A DNA stretch of 64,000 nt, taken from NCBI GenBank assembly GCA_030386875.1, contig CM059566.1:35314068-35378067 (forward strand). Reading direction: 5' to 3'. The notes below the pieces were generated by a model, which saw nothing but the letters and a program-made list of their open reading frames with translations, ran no database searches and was not told the origin of the DNA. Source of the stretch: Morinoia aosen. Taxonomy: Eukaryota > Arthropoda > Malacostraca > Amphipoda > Talitridae. A program made the translations under genes and the position numbers. Of the stretch, positions 48,501 to 57,553 are shown piece by piece. Every line of letters starts with the position of its first letter. The stretch's first letter is position 1.

Positions 48501-50739
48501 GTGAGCACTTTGGTTATCTCTAGACGTACTCGTGTCATTCCACGCTACTCTCCTTTTGTTCATTTCGGACAAACTTGTACGGTTTTGACTCTTGAATTCT
48601 CATAAAATTTTGTAGGTAGTTTTACCATTACACTCTTTTTTGAGTCTATTTTGTTACTATACCTATTCAAATAATGATTTCATTAAGTGTTATCTATGGG
48701 AATTAGCACTCCCAGGGGAAAAATGTGAGGTCTTGAGCTGAGAGCTAGGTAGGCCTTTTTTTGTTGCAATAAAATAGTTTTTTTTTATTAAGGACCATCT
48801 TTTTTTGGTTCACTGCCGTCCTGTTTTTTTAGCATCTCTGACTTTCTGCTTCAATTTTTATCTCGTTTCATAACTTTCCTTCTTATCTTACTGTTTTTTT
48901 GCGCACGGGATCCTTTGCGGGGACACCCTTTGTGCATAGATTCCACGTTTCCTTAACTCCTTACTAAATGGTGCCTTCATTTTCCTCTCTTTGAACATCT
49001 TTGTTGTGGTAAAGAGATGCTAAAACTAATTTCTAATCAATCATTTCATTACGCGATTCAATTACACGTGTTCAAATTTTTGTAAGCAAATGAGAATCCT
49101 AATTCATTAGTCTGAATAAATCCGGAATTGTTTTTATCATCTCTCCTGTGTTAATCGAACACTAAATCTCCTTGCATTTGGTCATCTCTCGGTTACTCAG
49201 TTTCTAGAGTGAAACACAACAGTCAGAGCGACCACGAGCTCATGTGAACTTATTTCCAAACTCGAATCTTGTTCCTCGCTGCTCTATATACCTATCAAAG
49301 CTCGGAGTATACAACATTCCTCAAGTCTTAGACAACCCTCGTGCTCTGTTCCTCTTTTTGTAGTACAACTTTGTACTTTCTGTTCAAGTTTTACATATTT
49401 TTTATCTTTCCCTTTGGACTCAGTCAGTCACAAATTCAATCTTGTTGCCAAACTCTTATAACACTCGATACATTTTTGGTATTTCTATCATCAAATATGC
49501 CTTCGATTTCTGTTTATTCGAATTTCATTTCCTCATGCAAATTTCCACTTCGTGTCCCGATGGTCATTATTCTGTCGCAGTATTCCATTCAGGTGGAATG
49601 TATTCAATTTTTTTTTGATGCGCGTTTTTTTATCATAATCTTCCTCTTGAATTGAAGTCATTGTGCTTTCGCTGCAACTGGCAGAACGCTTAGGCGATTT
49701 ACAAGCGACCAAAATATCTCCGTATGAAATAAACATTAGTGTATTTCAGCCTGGTCCTGTTTAGTGACGGCGTCCAGTTCATCTCTGGCTACGTCTCTTG
49801 TAAGTTTCTTTAGGATTTCGTGATGAGTCAGGTAGGATAGTCTTACAAAACCTAATCCCTCATAAGTATCAATGCGAAAACCATGTTTTGACCGTACTCC
49901 ACTGCACCACTGCCCTTATTACGTTTATGCATGCTTCTCCATTCTTAGAGACTGGTCGTGCTTATGGGGACTCCATGAAAATATTGAATTAAGATGCCTT
50001 ATTAAATTTCAAAAAAATTTTCAAATTGTTTTATGTTTGGCAAGAGAGTAAGATCATCGCTTTTTTATCTAAAATCGTTCACTTCTCTGATGTTTTGATA
50101 TCTTTGAAATACTTCCTGTGGTAATTTTACCTCCAAATTAACAGACGAAGGCAAACAAAGTTTAGGTGAAAAATAAATAGCACCACACATCGAAACTACA
50201 TTCTCAGTTCCATTTTTTTCAACTTTAATTTTTCATTCTCAATACTTTTTGCTCATTCTACAGCCCTTACGACCACCGTTCAGTGAACTTCATAAAACCC
50301 ATAGGGGAACACGTTCAACGAGAAATGAAATGCATTAGAGCCTTTTCTTAAGGACGATATCAAAGTCTACGTAGACCAACCATTCTCAACCTTTCCTCCA
50401 TCATTGACCCCCTCGGCTTCATGTATTAAATACATAAGTCCAAAATTTGCCTTAACCAGGGGTTAAATTTACCCATGGTTGAGAATCTCTAACGTAGACT
50501 TAGGTTGACGTGGCTGCTGATTGTCTAATGTTTGAGCAGCGATCATCGAGGGCGGTTTCACGACGCACCAGGCGCTGCAGCACATGCAGAAAGACATCCG
50601 TCTCGGGCTGGCCATGGGTGACGGACTTGAGCTCCCCCTGCCGCTCACCGCCACCACGAACGAGCTGTACAAGCACGCCAAGAAGCTGGGCTACGGTGAA
50701 CACGACGTCTCCAGCGTCTATATTCGCACTCGCTTCTGA
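9546..50739 (+). CDS. GLYR1: GLYR1 / NPAC / nucleosome-destabilizing factor: PWWP reader plus beta-HAD-like domain
   Basis: Twelve exons join without phase conflict: 9546-9580, 10023-10059, 11711-11790, 12860-12992, 15030-15167, 17162-17371, 18862-19035, 41066-41176, 42857-42958, 44092-44254, 47848-48027 and 50540-50739, giving 520 residues plus TGA. The human homologue is about 553 aa. Residues 8-95 form the PWWP domain ([28 protein letters not shown]), which in this family reads H3K36-methylated nucleosomes. Residues 96-235 are a Ser/Lys-rich linker with basic nuclear-localisation-like runs ([17 protein letters not shown]); I see no AT-hook. Residues 236-520 are the dehydrogenase-like tetramerisation domain with an intact Rossmann motif GLGLMG (241-246). 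The catalytic lysine position is Asn404 in [10 protein letters not shown], so the enzyme activity is probably lost, as in the animal homologues. The first ATG starts the canonical [17 protein letters not shown]. Intron 7 (22 kb) holds an antisense gene. Exon 7 may start at 18811, adding 17 in-frame residues. Confidence 0.94.
10658..11213. mobile_element. Foldback element with about 140-bp inverted repeats
   Basis: The left arm (10661-10798) and right arm (11069-11208) are inverted copies at roughly 80% identity by eye, both beginning GGTAAATCTGAAGGATATG on their own strand. The inner right half is itself duplicated: CATCAAAGACGAAAC.. text occurs near 10895 and 11052. No coding capacity is visible. 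It lies in GLYR1 intron 2. Confidence 0.75.
12170..12396 (+). mobile_element. Degenerate TTAA-MITE copy
   Basis: It contains AAACTGAAGTTCAATATTC, TTTAAAGTCAATTGTAGT and CCACTGGTGG, matching the MITEs at 37176 and 61113, but the terminal repeats are eroded. It lies in GLYR1 intron 3. Confidence 0.4.
13856..14506. mobile_element. piggyBac-like TTAA element (non-autonomous or decayed)
   Basis: It is bounded by TTAA on both sides (13856-13859 and 14503-14506), with inverted ends CCCCTTCCCC. Inside, minus-strand codons from 14275 down to the left end form a 139-residue open frame, and the plus strand has an acidic Ser/Asp/Glu-rich stretch near 14190-14280. Neither contains a recognisable catalytic core. 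It lies in GLYR1 intron 4. Confidence 0.6.
15248..15474 (-). mobile_element. TTAA MITE, family A
   Basis: It starts TTAACACTTTGACTGCA and ends with the approximate inverse (GCAGTTAACGTGTTAA). The element is inverted relative to the 37176 copy. It lies in GLYR1 intron 5, 80 bp after exon 5. Confidence 0.7.
15894..16100. mobile_element. hAT-like MITE
   Basis: It starts CAGGGGTTCTTAACATTT and ends GATTAGGAACA. Internally TTTACTGGGACTTTTCTTG occurs twice (15958 and 16016), so part of the body is tandemly duplicated. It resembles the element at 1919-2121. Confidence 0.5.
16170..16377 (+). mobile_element. TTAA MITE, family A
   Basis: Ends are TTAATGCATTGACTGCGA and TTGCAGTCAAATGTGTTAA. It carries the internal GATGGGTCG and GGTGGGTCG motifs shared with the copy at 37176. 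Confidence 0.75.
17420..17446 (+). repeat. Partial duplicate of GLYR1 exon 6 sequence
   Basis: GCCAGAGTGTCTGCCTTGCT lies 49 bp past the exon 6 donor and copies exon text at 17328-17350 with few changes. The following roughly 60 bp is also duplicated (17486-17608). It is not an exon: it has no splice sites. Confidence 0.6.
18546..18797 (+). repeat. 15-bp minisatellite before GLYR1 exon 7, about 14 copies
   Basis: The unit is GTTTCACGTCTCGAG, with variants containing TTTCGAG or CTTGAAG. It lies 14-65 bp upstream of the two candidate exon 7 acceptors (18810 and 18861). The length is a multiple of three and the frame matching exon 7 is open throughout. Confidence 0.95.
18811..18861 (+). other. 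Possible 51-nt alternative 5' extension of GLYR1 exon 7
   Basis: The acceptor TTTTCTTTCAG at 18800-18810 has a clearly better pyrimidine tract than TGTGACCAG ending at 18861. The 51 nt between are open and in phase with exon 7 (17 residues, LLFLKPKF...CDQ). The downstream choice gives a Pro/Asp start to the linker, typical of this region. Both could be used. Confidence 0.45.
19413..19759 (+). mobile_element. SINE-like retroposon copy 1
   Basis: The head has CTATTGTATCTACGGGAATT and AGCGCTCCCAGGGG; the tail ends TATAATCTA. It is flanked by ATGCACTCGTCA (19401-19412) and ATGCACTCGCCA (19760-19771), a 12-bp target duplication with one mismatch. Confidence 0.85.
21157..21757 (+). repeat. 22-bp minisatellite with hairpin-forming units, about 27 copies
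   Basis: The unit contains CCAGTCTCGTTACTGG (inverted CCAGT/ACTGG) plus ATCGTG. The first units have CTTG instead of CTCG, and the central 20 or so units are nearly identical, suggesting recent expansion. All three plus-strand frames are open through the array because 22 bp shifts frame each unit. I do not regard these as proteins. Confidence 0.95.
22009..22063. other. Long imperfect hairpin
   Basis: Outer arms are CCAGT/ACTGG, inner arms TTTTTCGC/GCGAAAAA and GCCTGCA/TGCAGGC around a 3-nt loop. It is about 55 nt with few unpaired bases. Nothing shows whether it is transcribed separately. Confidence 0.5.
22976..23258 (+). repeat. 21-22-bp minisatellite related to the one at 21157, about 13 copies
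   Basis: Units carry CCAGTCTTGTTACTGGAT or the variant CCAGTCTTGTTGATGGAT. It has the same core as the array 1.2 kb upstream but is more diverged and includes a 21-bp subtype. Confidence 0.9.
24012..24380 (+). mobile_element. SINE-like retroposon copy 2
   Basis: It begins CCCCTCAGCGGGATACAGC, keeps GGGAATTAGCGCTCTCAGG, and ends CATCTAATATAA. It carries a small internal insertion near 24240-24275. No clear target duplication. Confidence 0.75.
28409..33445 (-). CDS. LRR-Ig single-pass membrane protein with Tyr/Gln-rich coiled cytoplasmic tail
   Basis: Four exons on the minus strand (33445-31332, 31081-30949, 30561-30421, 29677-28409) join in phase to 1218 residues plus stop. The order is: hydrophobic signal segment about residues 18-42; LRR N-cap with CPQDCKCG at 165-172; about ten leucine-rich repeats at 195-485; LRR C-cap with CDC at 498-546; Ig domain at 550-668 (C571, W583, DVGLYRC ending at C649); membrane helix about 678-700; Cys cluster CCCC at 710-713, a plausible palmitoylation site; a Tyr/Gln-rich helical repeat at 730-840; and a Ser/Thr/Pro-rich, probably disordered, tail. 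The architecture is that of LRRIG-type adhesion or receptor proteins of the cell surface. I cannot name an orthologue. No kinase, TIR or PDZ-type ending is visible. It sits entirely within GLYR1 intron 7, antisense to it. Introns are short (250-743 bp). An upstream acceptor suggests separate 5' UTR exons. Confidence 0.9.
31153..31303 (-). repeat. 84-bp tandem duplication in LRR-Ig intron 1
   Basis: Two copies of about 67 bp share ATATCAACTAGT and GACGAATTTTGCGAATGAG. The second copy ends 28 bp from the exon 1 donor (31331-31330). Confidence 0.75.
33446..33470 (-). other. 5' UTR segment and acceptor of the LRR-Ig gene
   Basis: On the minus strand, TATGTTACAG at 33480-33471 is a good 3' splice site 25 nt before the ATG. 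This implies at least one non-coding 5' exon at higher coordinates, which I could not locate. Confidence 0.45.
33840..34199 (+). mobile_element. SINE-like retroposon copy 3
   Basis: Flanked by TGGCATCCACGAT (33827-33839) and TGGCGTCCACGAT (34200-34212), a 13-bp target duplication with one mismatch. The tail ends AATAATCTAATCTATAATC. It lies about 370 bp upstream of the LRR-Ig acceptor. Confidence 0.9.
35230..35268. other. Perfect 18-bp-arm hairpin
   Basis: Arms TTACACAAAGGAGCTTTT and its exact reverse complement are separated by TAT. It is not followed by a recognisable element. It may be a recent inverted duplication or a tiny foldback element. Confidence 0.7.
37176..37404 (+). mobile_element. 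TTAA MITE, family A
   Basis: Ends are TTAACACATTGACTGTGA and GCGAGCAATGTGTTGA. Internally it has AACTGAAGTTCAATATTCA and ACCCATCGATGGGTCG, the latter a perfect 14-bp palindrome plus flanks. Confidence 0.75.
38945..38991 (+). repeat. (GGT)n-type microsatellite, interrupted
   Basis: About 47 bp of GGT/TGG repeats with a few substitutions in GLYR1 intron 7. Confidence 0.85.
40213..40478 (+). mobile_element. SINE-like retroposon copy 4, 3'-truncated
   Basis: It has GGGATACAACTG, GGGAATTAGCGCCCCCAGGG and the CTTCTGCATAGATT block, then breaks off into the degenerate repeat region instead of the TATAATC tail. Confidence 0.75.
40485..41065 (+). repeat. Degenerate tandem repeats containing copies of the GLYR1 exon 8 acceptor
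   Basis: Up to about 40770 the units are about 55 bp and include text such as TTTGCCAGTGCGGATATTTG, matching the true junction CCACCAG|TGCGGAGACTTC at 41065/41066. From 40780 to 41000 shorter units (about 26-28 bp, GCCTGCAAAATAACTT...) dominate. The array runs up to the exon. Confidence 0.8.
41347..41481 (+). mobile_element. SINE-like retroposon copy 5, 3'-truncated
   Basis: It starts CCCCTCAGAGGGATGCAAC and retains about 135 bp of the head, then ends before the 30-bp array in GLYR1 intron 8. Confidence 0.75.
41527..42790 (+). repeat. 30-bp minisatellite, about 42 copies, before GLYR1 exon 9
   Basis: The unit starts ATGTCTGACGCCATTGCCAT and ends in GTCACGTACC or GCCACTTACC. It fills most of the 1.68-kb intron 8 and stops 66 bp before exon 9. 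Because the period is a multiple of three, frames are open on both strands (decapeptide [10 protein letters not shown] and relatives); no start context or conservation supports translation. It contains no AG dinucleotide on the plus strand. Confidence 0.97.
43226..43307 (+). repeat. 43-bp direct duplication with palindromic core
   Basis: TTTTCAATTGAAAATATT followed by TCAACGGTCCGTATAA occurs twice. ATTTTCAATTGAAAAT is a perfect palindrome. It lies in GLYR1 intron 9. Confidence 0.65.
43926..44050 (+). repeat. 31-bp tandem repeat before GLYR1 exon 10, 4 copies
   Basis: Units contain GGTGTCTAGATTACGTTATA. The array ends about 40 bp upstream of the exon start at 44092. Confidence 0.85.
44345..44545 (+). 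repeat. Degenerate 31-bp tandem repeat after GLYR1 exon 10, about 6-7 copies
   Basis: Units resemble CTGTGGATGTAGTGGTTTGC. It starts about 90 bp after the exon 10 donor. Confidence 0.75.
45508..45863 (+). mobile_element. SINE-like retroposon copy 6
   Basis: It is flanked by a perfect 16-bp target duplication ATCTGCAGTTGACGGG at 45492-45507 and 45864-45879. The 3' tail here is a short (ATA)n run in place of TATAATCTAATC, which argues for a variable simple-sequence tail. Confidence 0.95.
48096..48363. mobile_element. Second MITE-like element with TAACCCTTTRACG ends
   Basis: It starts CTAACCCTTTAACGCC and ends GACGTCAAAGGGTTAA (inverted). An extra copy of the terminus lies inside at 48153. It lies 70 bp after GLYR1 exon 11. 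Confidence 0.55.
48686..49042 (+). mobile_element. SINE-like retroposon copy 7, 5'-truncated
   Basis: It lacks the first ~25 bp of the head, starting at TATCTATGGGAATTAGC. It is flanked by ATTTCATTA at 48677-48685 and 49043-49051. The truncation fits target-primed reverse transcription. A roughly 20-bp insertion lies near 48905. Confidence 0.75.
50377..50491. mobile_element. 115-bp hAT-like MITE beside GLYR1 exon 12
   Basis: Ends are CAACCATTCTCAACC and (inverted) TAGAGATTCTCAACC. The flanking 8-bp duplication is ACGTAGAC at 50369-50376 and 50492-50499. The 8-bp target site and TTCTCAACC ends are the hAT hallmark. It lies 48 bp before the exon 12 acceptor. Confidence 0.85.
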
Positions 50740-51772
50740 GCGATTCGTGTGGCACCTGGACCTTCTTGACAGTGTATAAGAGGCATCAAAATTTGCACCC
50801 CCTACAGCTACTTGTGCCGAAAGCAAGACGTCTCGTGTTATTTACCATGCAGTCCGCCGCCGCGACTGGTGTTATTTTTAGGTTGAATTAGGGTTTGTTT
50901 GAAGCACTCTTTCATCTTCTGAGTTTCCGTGATTCGTTTTGAATATCCCGTGTCCAATTTATGTATCCGTTGCATTTAAATACCAGCTACCGCTTGGAAT
51001 CCGTTTTCACATCGCGAGGATAGTTGGAATGTTACAAGCATACTCGTTAGTGCTTTTCGATCTGTGCTAACGCCACTGACACTGAGGCTTAGGCGATAAG
51101 AAGTGGGCACGTGTTAACCTAGTGAACTTTGCTCATTGCCTACATGTGTTGTAAGTGAAAGTAGGTACGCGTGCACTCTTTTTATCCCCGTATTCTGTTT
51201 GTTCATGGTAAACTCACTAATTGAAATAGGCTCGTGCTGAGACTTGCGATCCACGTATAGCTGCGTTCTTCAAGAGTTTTGTAAATATTTTTGTCTTATT
51301 TTTTTACAGTGCGTCGTCAGAAGTTCGTCCGAAAAGTTTCACCCTCCTGAATATGTTTTCACCCCAGATGCTCGTTTGCACTGCCTGATGTTCGAGGTTA
51401 CTTGTCATTTTTCCAAGGGTTGTGTCAACTTCTCCCTGTCATGCATGAATTTCCGGAAATTTAATTTTTTTCTCATTCATGCTGCCCAATTTATGTCGAC
51501 GTTATTCAGAGTTGCTGTATTTATGGTCTCCTATTGAACGATTTCAAATGTGATGTCGGTTCCGTCAGGTTGTGTGACTCTGCAATAATTTAGGTGTTTC
51601 GAAGCAGAAGAACCGGACTCGTGGATGCGCATGTTACCTGGCGTAATGATGTAATGCAAATTTTGCCGTACGGTGTTGAGTTTGGCTTGGCGAATGTACA
51701 AATTATGTCTTTTAATTTAAAGTGTAAAATTGCTTTTACTATTTTGTATAATTTTTTTAGCTTCACTTTTAC

Positions 51773-52022
51773 TAACACGTTCCCCGTGTATTGGGCCACA
51801 TGTGGACCAACATGTAAATTGCTCAATTACATGCCGGTATAAATGCACGACGTTTTATCTGTTATGCGATATTTTTTAAATGTTCTCGTGCTAATCTATT
51901 TTTCATATTCATTAGGAAGAATCAAAATTTATTCAAACTGAAAAATTGATTTTCCCATTCTGCACTTACAACCTAACTCAACCAACCGTTAACAGCCGCA
52001 GAAACGCGAGGAACGTGTTAAT
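51773..52022. mobile_element. MITE-like element with AACACGTTCC ends
   Basis: The left end is AACACGTTCCCCGTG and the right end GGAACGTGTTAA. A related, more eroded copy begins at 58136 (TTAACACGTTCTCCGTGAAT) and shares downstream text up to about 58400. Confidence 0.5.
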
Positions 52023-52424
52023 TAATGAGAGTCTGCATATTTCTTTCCTGGAATCTGCCAGAAAAATTAATTTGATGTGTAAAATGCGCGCGGATGTTGT
52101 AATATAACGTACAGCTAGATTATTGATGAACAAAACAATGTATGCCTTTTTTCTTGAAAACCTAAGGGTGTTCCTCCTACCTTGAGAATGTATTTGGCAC
52201 TGTGCGTAAGTTGGTATTGTTCGGTACGTGACGCAGTTTGGTGCTTGACATAGGTGCGATTCCGAAGTACGTCTCAATGGAAAACGCGAGTGTATCGGTT
52301 TCCCTCAACTCTTATTAAGTAAGTGGCATTCCTCAGGCAAAATTAGCCATCATGAGCAGGGACAACGCTTGCTGGTGGCTGGCTGAGCTCGTTCTTGGGG
52401 TTGGTGCCTTGATGGCTTTCTTTC

Positions 52425-52640
52425 CCGGTAGAAACGTTTCCGTAAAGTTATTATTGATGCTTTCTCCTCGGGTAGGAACGTTTCCGTAAAGTTATTATTG
52501 ATGCTTTCTCCTCTGGTTGGAACGTTTCCGTAAAGTTATTATTGATGCTTTCTCCTCGGGTAGAAACGTTACCGTAAAGTTATTGATGTTTTCTCCCCCT
52601 AGAGACGTTTCCGTAAAGTTATAATCATTTTTGATGCTTT
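52425..52640 (+). repeat. 44-bp tandem repeat, about 4.5 copies
   Basis: AACGTTTCCGTAAAGTTATT recurs at exact 44-bp spacing (CGTAAAG at 52441, 52485, 52529, 52573), then a shortened unit. Confidence 0.9.
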
Positions 52641-52768
52641 CTCGTTCTTATTCTCTTTTTCTCCCACCAACATGTTGATTCCTTACACCAAGATCCATTT
52701 ATGTTTGTTACAACTCACACGAATTTCTCTTTTCTGTATTGGTTATATGTACTTGTTCATTTGCAGCC

Positions 52769-52932
52769 TTTAACACGTTGCAAATATGACCCATCGATGG
52801 ATCGTTGGAAAATTTTTACATTTTTTTTAAATTAATGCTATTTAATATACACAGGTAATGTTAACCACTTTTGACTTTAAATTTAACTTGGATATTGAAC
52901 TTGAGTTTAACCCATCGCAGGCAACGAGTTAA
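52769..52932 (-). mobile_element. TTAA MITE, family A, short copy
   Basis: Ends are TTAACACGTTGCAAAT and GGCAACGAGTTAA. Internally it has GACCCATCGATGGATCG. Orientation is opposite to the 37176 copy. Confidence 0.65.
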
Positions 52933-53118
52933 CGTAGCTACCCCAACCTTAATGCTAAAATCAACCCACTCCCTGGGTTCCTCTTACAGTAAGTCTTTGA
53001 CAATGATGCACTTATTGAATTTTACCGCAAATTGGGATTGAAAAATTCAGAAACCTGAGTACTAAAGTGATAATGTCATTTTTGTGTACACGTCCGTTAC
53101 TTTTTATGTTTCATGCGT

Positions 53119-53771
<653 letters not shown>

Positions 53772-54313
53772 GTCTGCTGCGTAATTAGAAATAAAATGTT
53801 CGAATTAAACGACTTATTCAAGCCTGTCTTCTCATTTTTCTATCATCATTTAACTAGTGACTTAATTTTGGCTGCATATTTGAAATATTTTTTGACATGT
53901 TAGAGATGACCCTCATATGAATTTTGAAATTCTTAGTTTTTCTCATAAACAATTAATTTAATAAAATTACTTGTGTGCACAGCCAGTCAAAAGTTCCGGG
54001 ATTCGATATTTTTTTTTTAACTAAAACTTCCGGATGTGGATGAAAAACAAATACGAGAATATCCATCCTAATAGTACCTGCAGTTAAAATATTCTTGTAT
54101 TTGTGAAAATCGTATCACAGATGCGGTCATTGAGCATCCTCAATAACGTGACAGAGAGACGGACTAACTAACTGACAAACCAAGCAAGACAATTGTTCAT
54201 GATTATTTAGCGGATGTGTGGATGTGAAGTTTAAAGAAATCTTTGTCTTTAGTCTACAAAGCCCTTGAAATTTTCATACTTCAATTTCAATCAATTTACA
54301 TGACCTTAACGCC

Positions 54314-54679
54314 CCTCAGGGGGATACAACTATTGTATCTATGGGAATTAGCGCTCCCAGGGGAAAAATGTGAGGGCCCGAGCTGAGAGTTAGGTAGGCC
54401 TTCTTTTTGTTGAAATAAAATGTTTTTTTGTTATGTTAAGGACCACCTTTTTCGGTTCACTACTGTCCTATTTTCCAGCACCTTTGACTTTTTTCTTCAA
54501 CTTTTATCTTATTTCATGAACTTCTTTCCCATCTTACTGTTTCTATGCCTTTTCTGCATAGATTCCTCATTTTATCTCCATACTAAATGGTGCCTTCCTC
54601 CTTCCTCTCTTCGATACGCTCTATTTTTGCAGCGGTTAGGGAGGCTTAAACTAACTTATAATCTAATCTATAATCTAAT
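54314..54679 (+). mobile_element. SINE-like retroposon copy 8
   Basis: It has a perfect 15-bp target duplication CATGACCTTAACGCC at 54299-54313 and 54680-54694. The full head is present (CCTCAGGGGGATACAAC) and the tail is two TATAATCTAATC units. Confidence 0.95.
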
Positions 54680-54704
54680 CATGACCTTAACGCCGCTAAC
54701 TTCC

Positions 54705-55062
54705 TTTCAGGGGGACACAACTATTGTATCTATGGGATTAGCGCTCCCAGGGGGAAAATATGTGAGGGCCCGAGCTGAGAGTTAAGTAGGCCTTCTTTTG
54801 GTTGAAATGAAATGTTTTTGTTTATGTTGGGGACCACCGTTTTTTGGTTCCCTGCTGTCCTGTTTTTCGGCACCGACTATTTTCTTCTTCAACTTTTATT
54901 TTGTTTCATGAACTTCTTTCTCAGCTTACTGTTTCTTTGCCTCTTCTGCAAAGATTCCGCGTTCCCTTATCTCCATACTAAATGGTACCTTCCTCCTTCC
55001 TCTCTTTGTGACGCTCTTTTTTTTGTTGCCGGTTGGGGAGGCTTTAACATATAATCTAATCT
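54705..55062 (+). mobile_element. SINE-like retroposon copy 9
   Basis: It follows copy 8 after about 25 bp, in the same orientation, starting TTTCAGGGGGACACAAC and ending TATAATCTAATC. No clear target duplication. Confidence 0.85.
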
Positions 55063-55271
55063 TTATGCTAATTTATGGTCCCTGTATCGACTCTAGACGC
55101 TATCACGGTTCTCTTCAAACTTGTAGTACGACTTTACCTACCACAGATTTGCTCTGAAATTGTTAGATTTGATCGCCAATCTTCATAGAGTAGGTGCTGC
55201 CTCTAATAACAGTAGACTCAATACACCGATGAAACAAACGTCTCTGTAGCGTCTTCGGTGGTAAAATGTCG

Positions 55272-55275
<4 letters not shown>

Positions 55276-55314
<39 letters not shown>
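55276..55314 (+). repeat. (TAA)13 microsatellite
   Basis: Thirty-nine bp of perfect TAA/ATA repeat. A (GA)n run of about 21 bp follows at 55364-55384. Confidence 0.95.
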
Positions 55315-55315
<1 letters not shown>

Positions 55316-55705
55316 TGACTCAAACTATTTCACTGTCCACTACTGCTCTGTAGGATGCTTTCAAGAGAGAGAGAGAGAGAGAGACCTAGATGTTGGAATT
55401 ACTCATATATTCGCGATTTCAAAATTCAACGCCATTTTCGTGCGATCACCAGTTGCATGAGTAACTTATCTTTAGCGCTGAGTTTCGAGTGTTTTCACTG
55501 ACCGGTATTCATTGATTGCGTGCCAGAAACGGAAAACAATGAATTGTAAAGCTATTTTCTGCTCACTGTCTTGTGCAATTCTTTTAACCTGAATGTAATT
55601 TTCTGCATAATATGTCATTGAAATGTTTTTCGCCATGTGCGTTTTATTTCTGTATTATAAGTCTTGTTTTTCGTAATGAATGCTTCTTGTATTCCACATT
55701 AGTGC

Positions 55706-55905
55706 TGAGGAGGAATGTTCAGAACGTTTTTAGCTTAGGGTAATCATCTTTATGCTGATGAGGAATGTTCAGAACGTTTTTAACTTAGGTTAATCATCTT
55801 TATGTTGATGAGGAATGTTCAGAACGATTTTAGCTTAGGGTTATCATCTTTATGTTGATGAGGAATGTTCTGAACGATTTTAACTTAGGTTAATCATCTT
55901 TATGT
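55706..55905 (+). repeat. 50-bp tandem repeat, 4 copies
   Basis: AGGAATGTTC recurs at 55711, 55761, 55811 and 55861; units end in AATCATCTTTATGTTGATG. Alternate units share TAGCTTAGGG versus TAACTTAGG, a dimeric structure. Confidence 0.95.
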
Positions 55906-56233
55906 TAAAAATCATCCTGAGACAAATACCCGTGCACACACCTAAATTTGTGGGGGGTTTTATGTGTAGCAGTAGCGATGACCGATGATCCAGTTTCTTC
56001 ACTTTCTTACGTTAATATTTATTGAAATCTTAATTTTTATAAAACCAACGATTGGTATACAGAATTGTAGGCCTGCCTTTGGTATTTATAGTGTTAACAT
56101 CTGAAGCTGTAGCTTTTTACGTACTGGTATGAATATTTGTATCCAACAGCGTTTTATGGTTTTAGCTCCGTAAGGAAATGTCGAAAGCATACTCACCAGC
56201 ACCGAATTTAGGTCAGGGTTGCATGTGCCCATC

Positions 56234-56461
56234 TTGACACTTTGACTGCAACGTGCGCCACCGGTGGAACACGGAGGTAATTTTCTAAATACTGCTGACC
56301 GGCCAGCAGTCGCAAACTCAATTTTCATAAATATTCAGTGAAAGCTAAATAAAGGCACAATCCAGTTCATGTTTGGTATTCTCCAAATAGCTTCTACAAT
56401 TGACATTAAATTTGAGTTTGGTGTTGAACTTAGCATTTAGTAGTTGCAGCCAAAGTGTTAA
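56234..56461 (-). mobile_element. TTAA MITE, family A
   Basis: Ends are TTGACACTTTGACTGCAA and TTGCAGCCAAAGTGTTAA, the best-preserved terminal repeats of the family in this window. Internally it has GCGCCACCGGTGG. Confidence 0.8.
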
Positions 56462-57519
56462 GGTGCATTTTGTGTCCTCTTATTTTTTTTATTCAGGCTG
56501 TTGTATGATTTTTAGGGAGAGATAAATAAGTAATTCAGTTGCGGCTCTTTAATTTAAGTTTCTACTTTTATCTAAGCGCTAGCAAATTGGTGTTATCACT
56601 ACTACTATCTGGGAAATTTGTTCTTGACGGTGCCTAAGTAATTTTGTCTTATGAGAGATTGCTTCATTTTCGGGAAACGAAGTGAAAATGAGCGTATTTA
56701 CGAGGTAGCGTTGCGAATGCGTTAGTTTACCTTAATTTTCAATTTTTGCATTTCAAGGCACAGTGAAAATATGTGAAAAAATTCTTGATCTTCCTTTGTA
56801 TTCTGTTCAATGCAGCCGCAAGGCCTCGCTCAATGTGTATCGTAGTTATTATTCATATCTGAAAAGATCTCTTGAGGATTGTCAGTCATTGAAAAGATTT
56901 TAACGAGAGCGGATTGACGATCAGAATTGAAGTGTGTGTCGCTCTCTTTTGTCTAGTAAATGTCCCTGGTTTGAGACGACAGGGAAGTTTTTAAATGTGT
57001 TTTCAATTTCCTTCTACGCGTTTTTATAAATTCTTCCATGAATGATGTTCTACGTTGTCGCGCTGAAGCTGAACGTTAGAAACTAATGTACGCATTTAGA
57101 AAAAGGAATATGTCTTCAAAATCTTTTACTTGACGTAATTGCATAGTAAGAACTGCTCGTTTTTCACTCTTTCTCATCACAGGTGTTCACCATAATTTGT
57201 GTGGTAACATGTTTAATACTTGGCTTTTAAAATGTCTATTAAGCTCGTACAGCCAAACCAAAGTGGTCGCATATAAAAATCTAGCTCAGCTTCACGAATT
57301 TACGCAGTTTCATCGACTGCTGTTGTTTTCAGTGAGCGAAAATCACACATTTTCCAACAGTAATGTTACGTATTAGTAGTTTCCAAACCCAGTTTCATGA
57401 GTAAGAGCACCAGTACGAGGTCTTTTTTTATCAGAATAATTCGAGGATCTTATGTGAAAATTTCTAGAATGAAATATAATAGTTGCATTTTCACGCAGCA
57501 ATTAATACGACGAGAATTT

Positions 57520-57553
57520 ATTTATTTATATATTTATTTATTTATTTATTTAT
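57520..57553 (+). repeat. (TTTA)n microsatellite
   Basis: About 34 bp of TTTA with one TATA interruption. Confidence 0.85.

Noticed and set aside
54420-55054. Hydrophobic open frames resembling each other and frames at 19520 and 45710
   Set aside because: The similarity is explained by the SINE-like repeat DNA. Frames are broken differently in each copy, so no conserved coding capacity.
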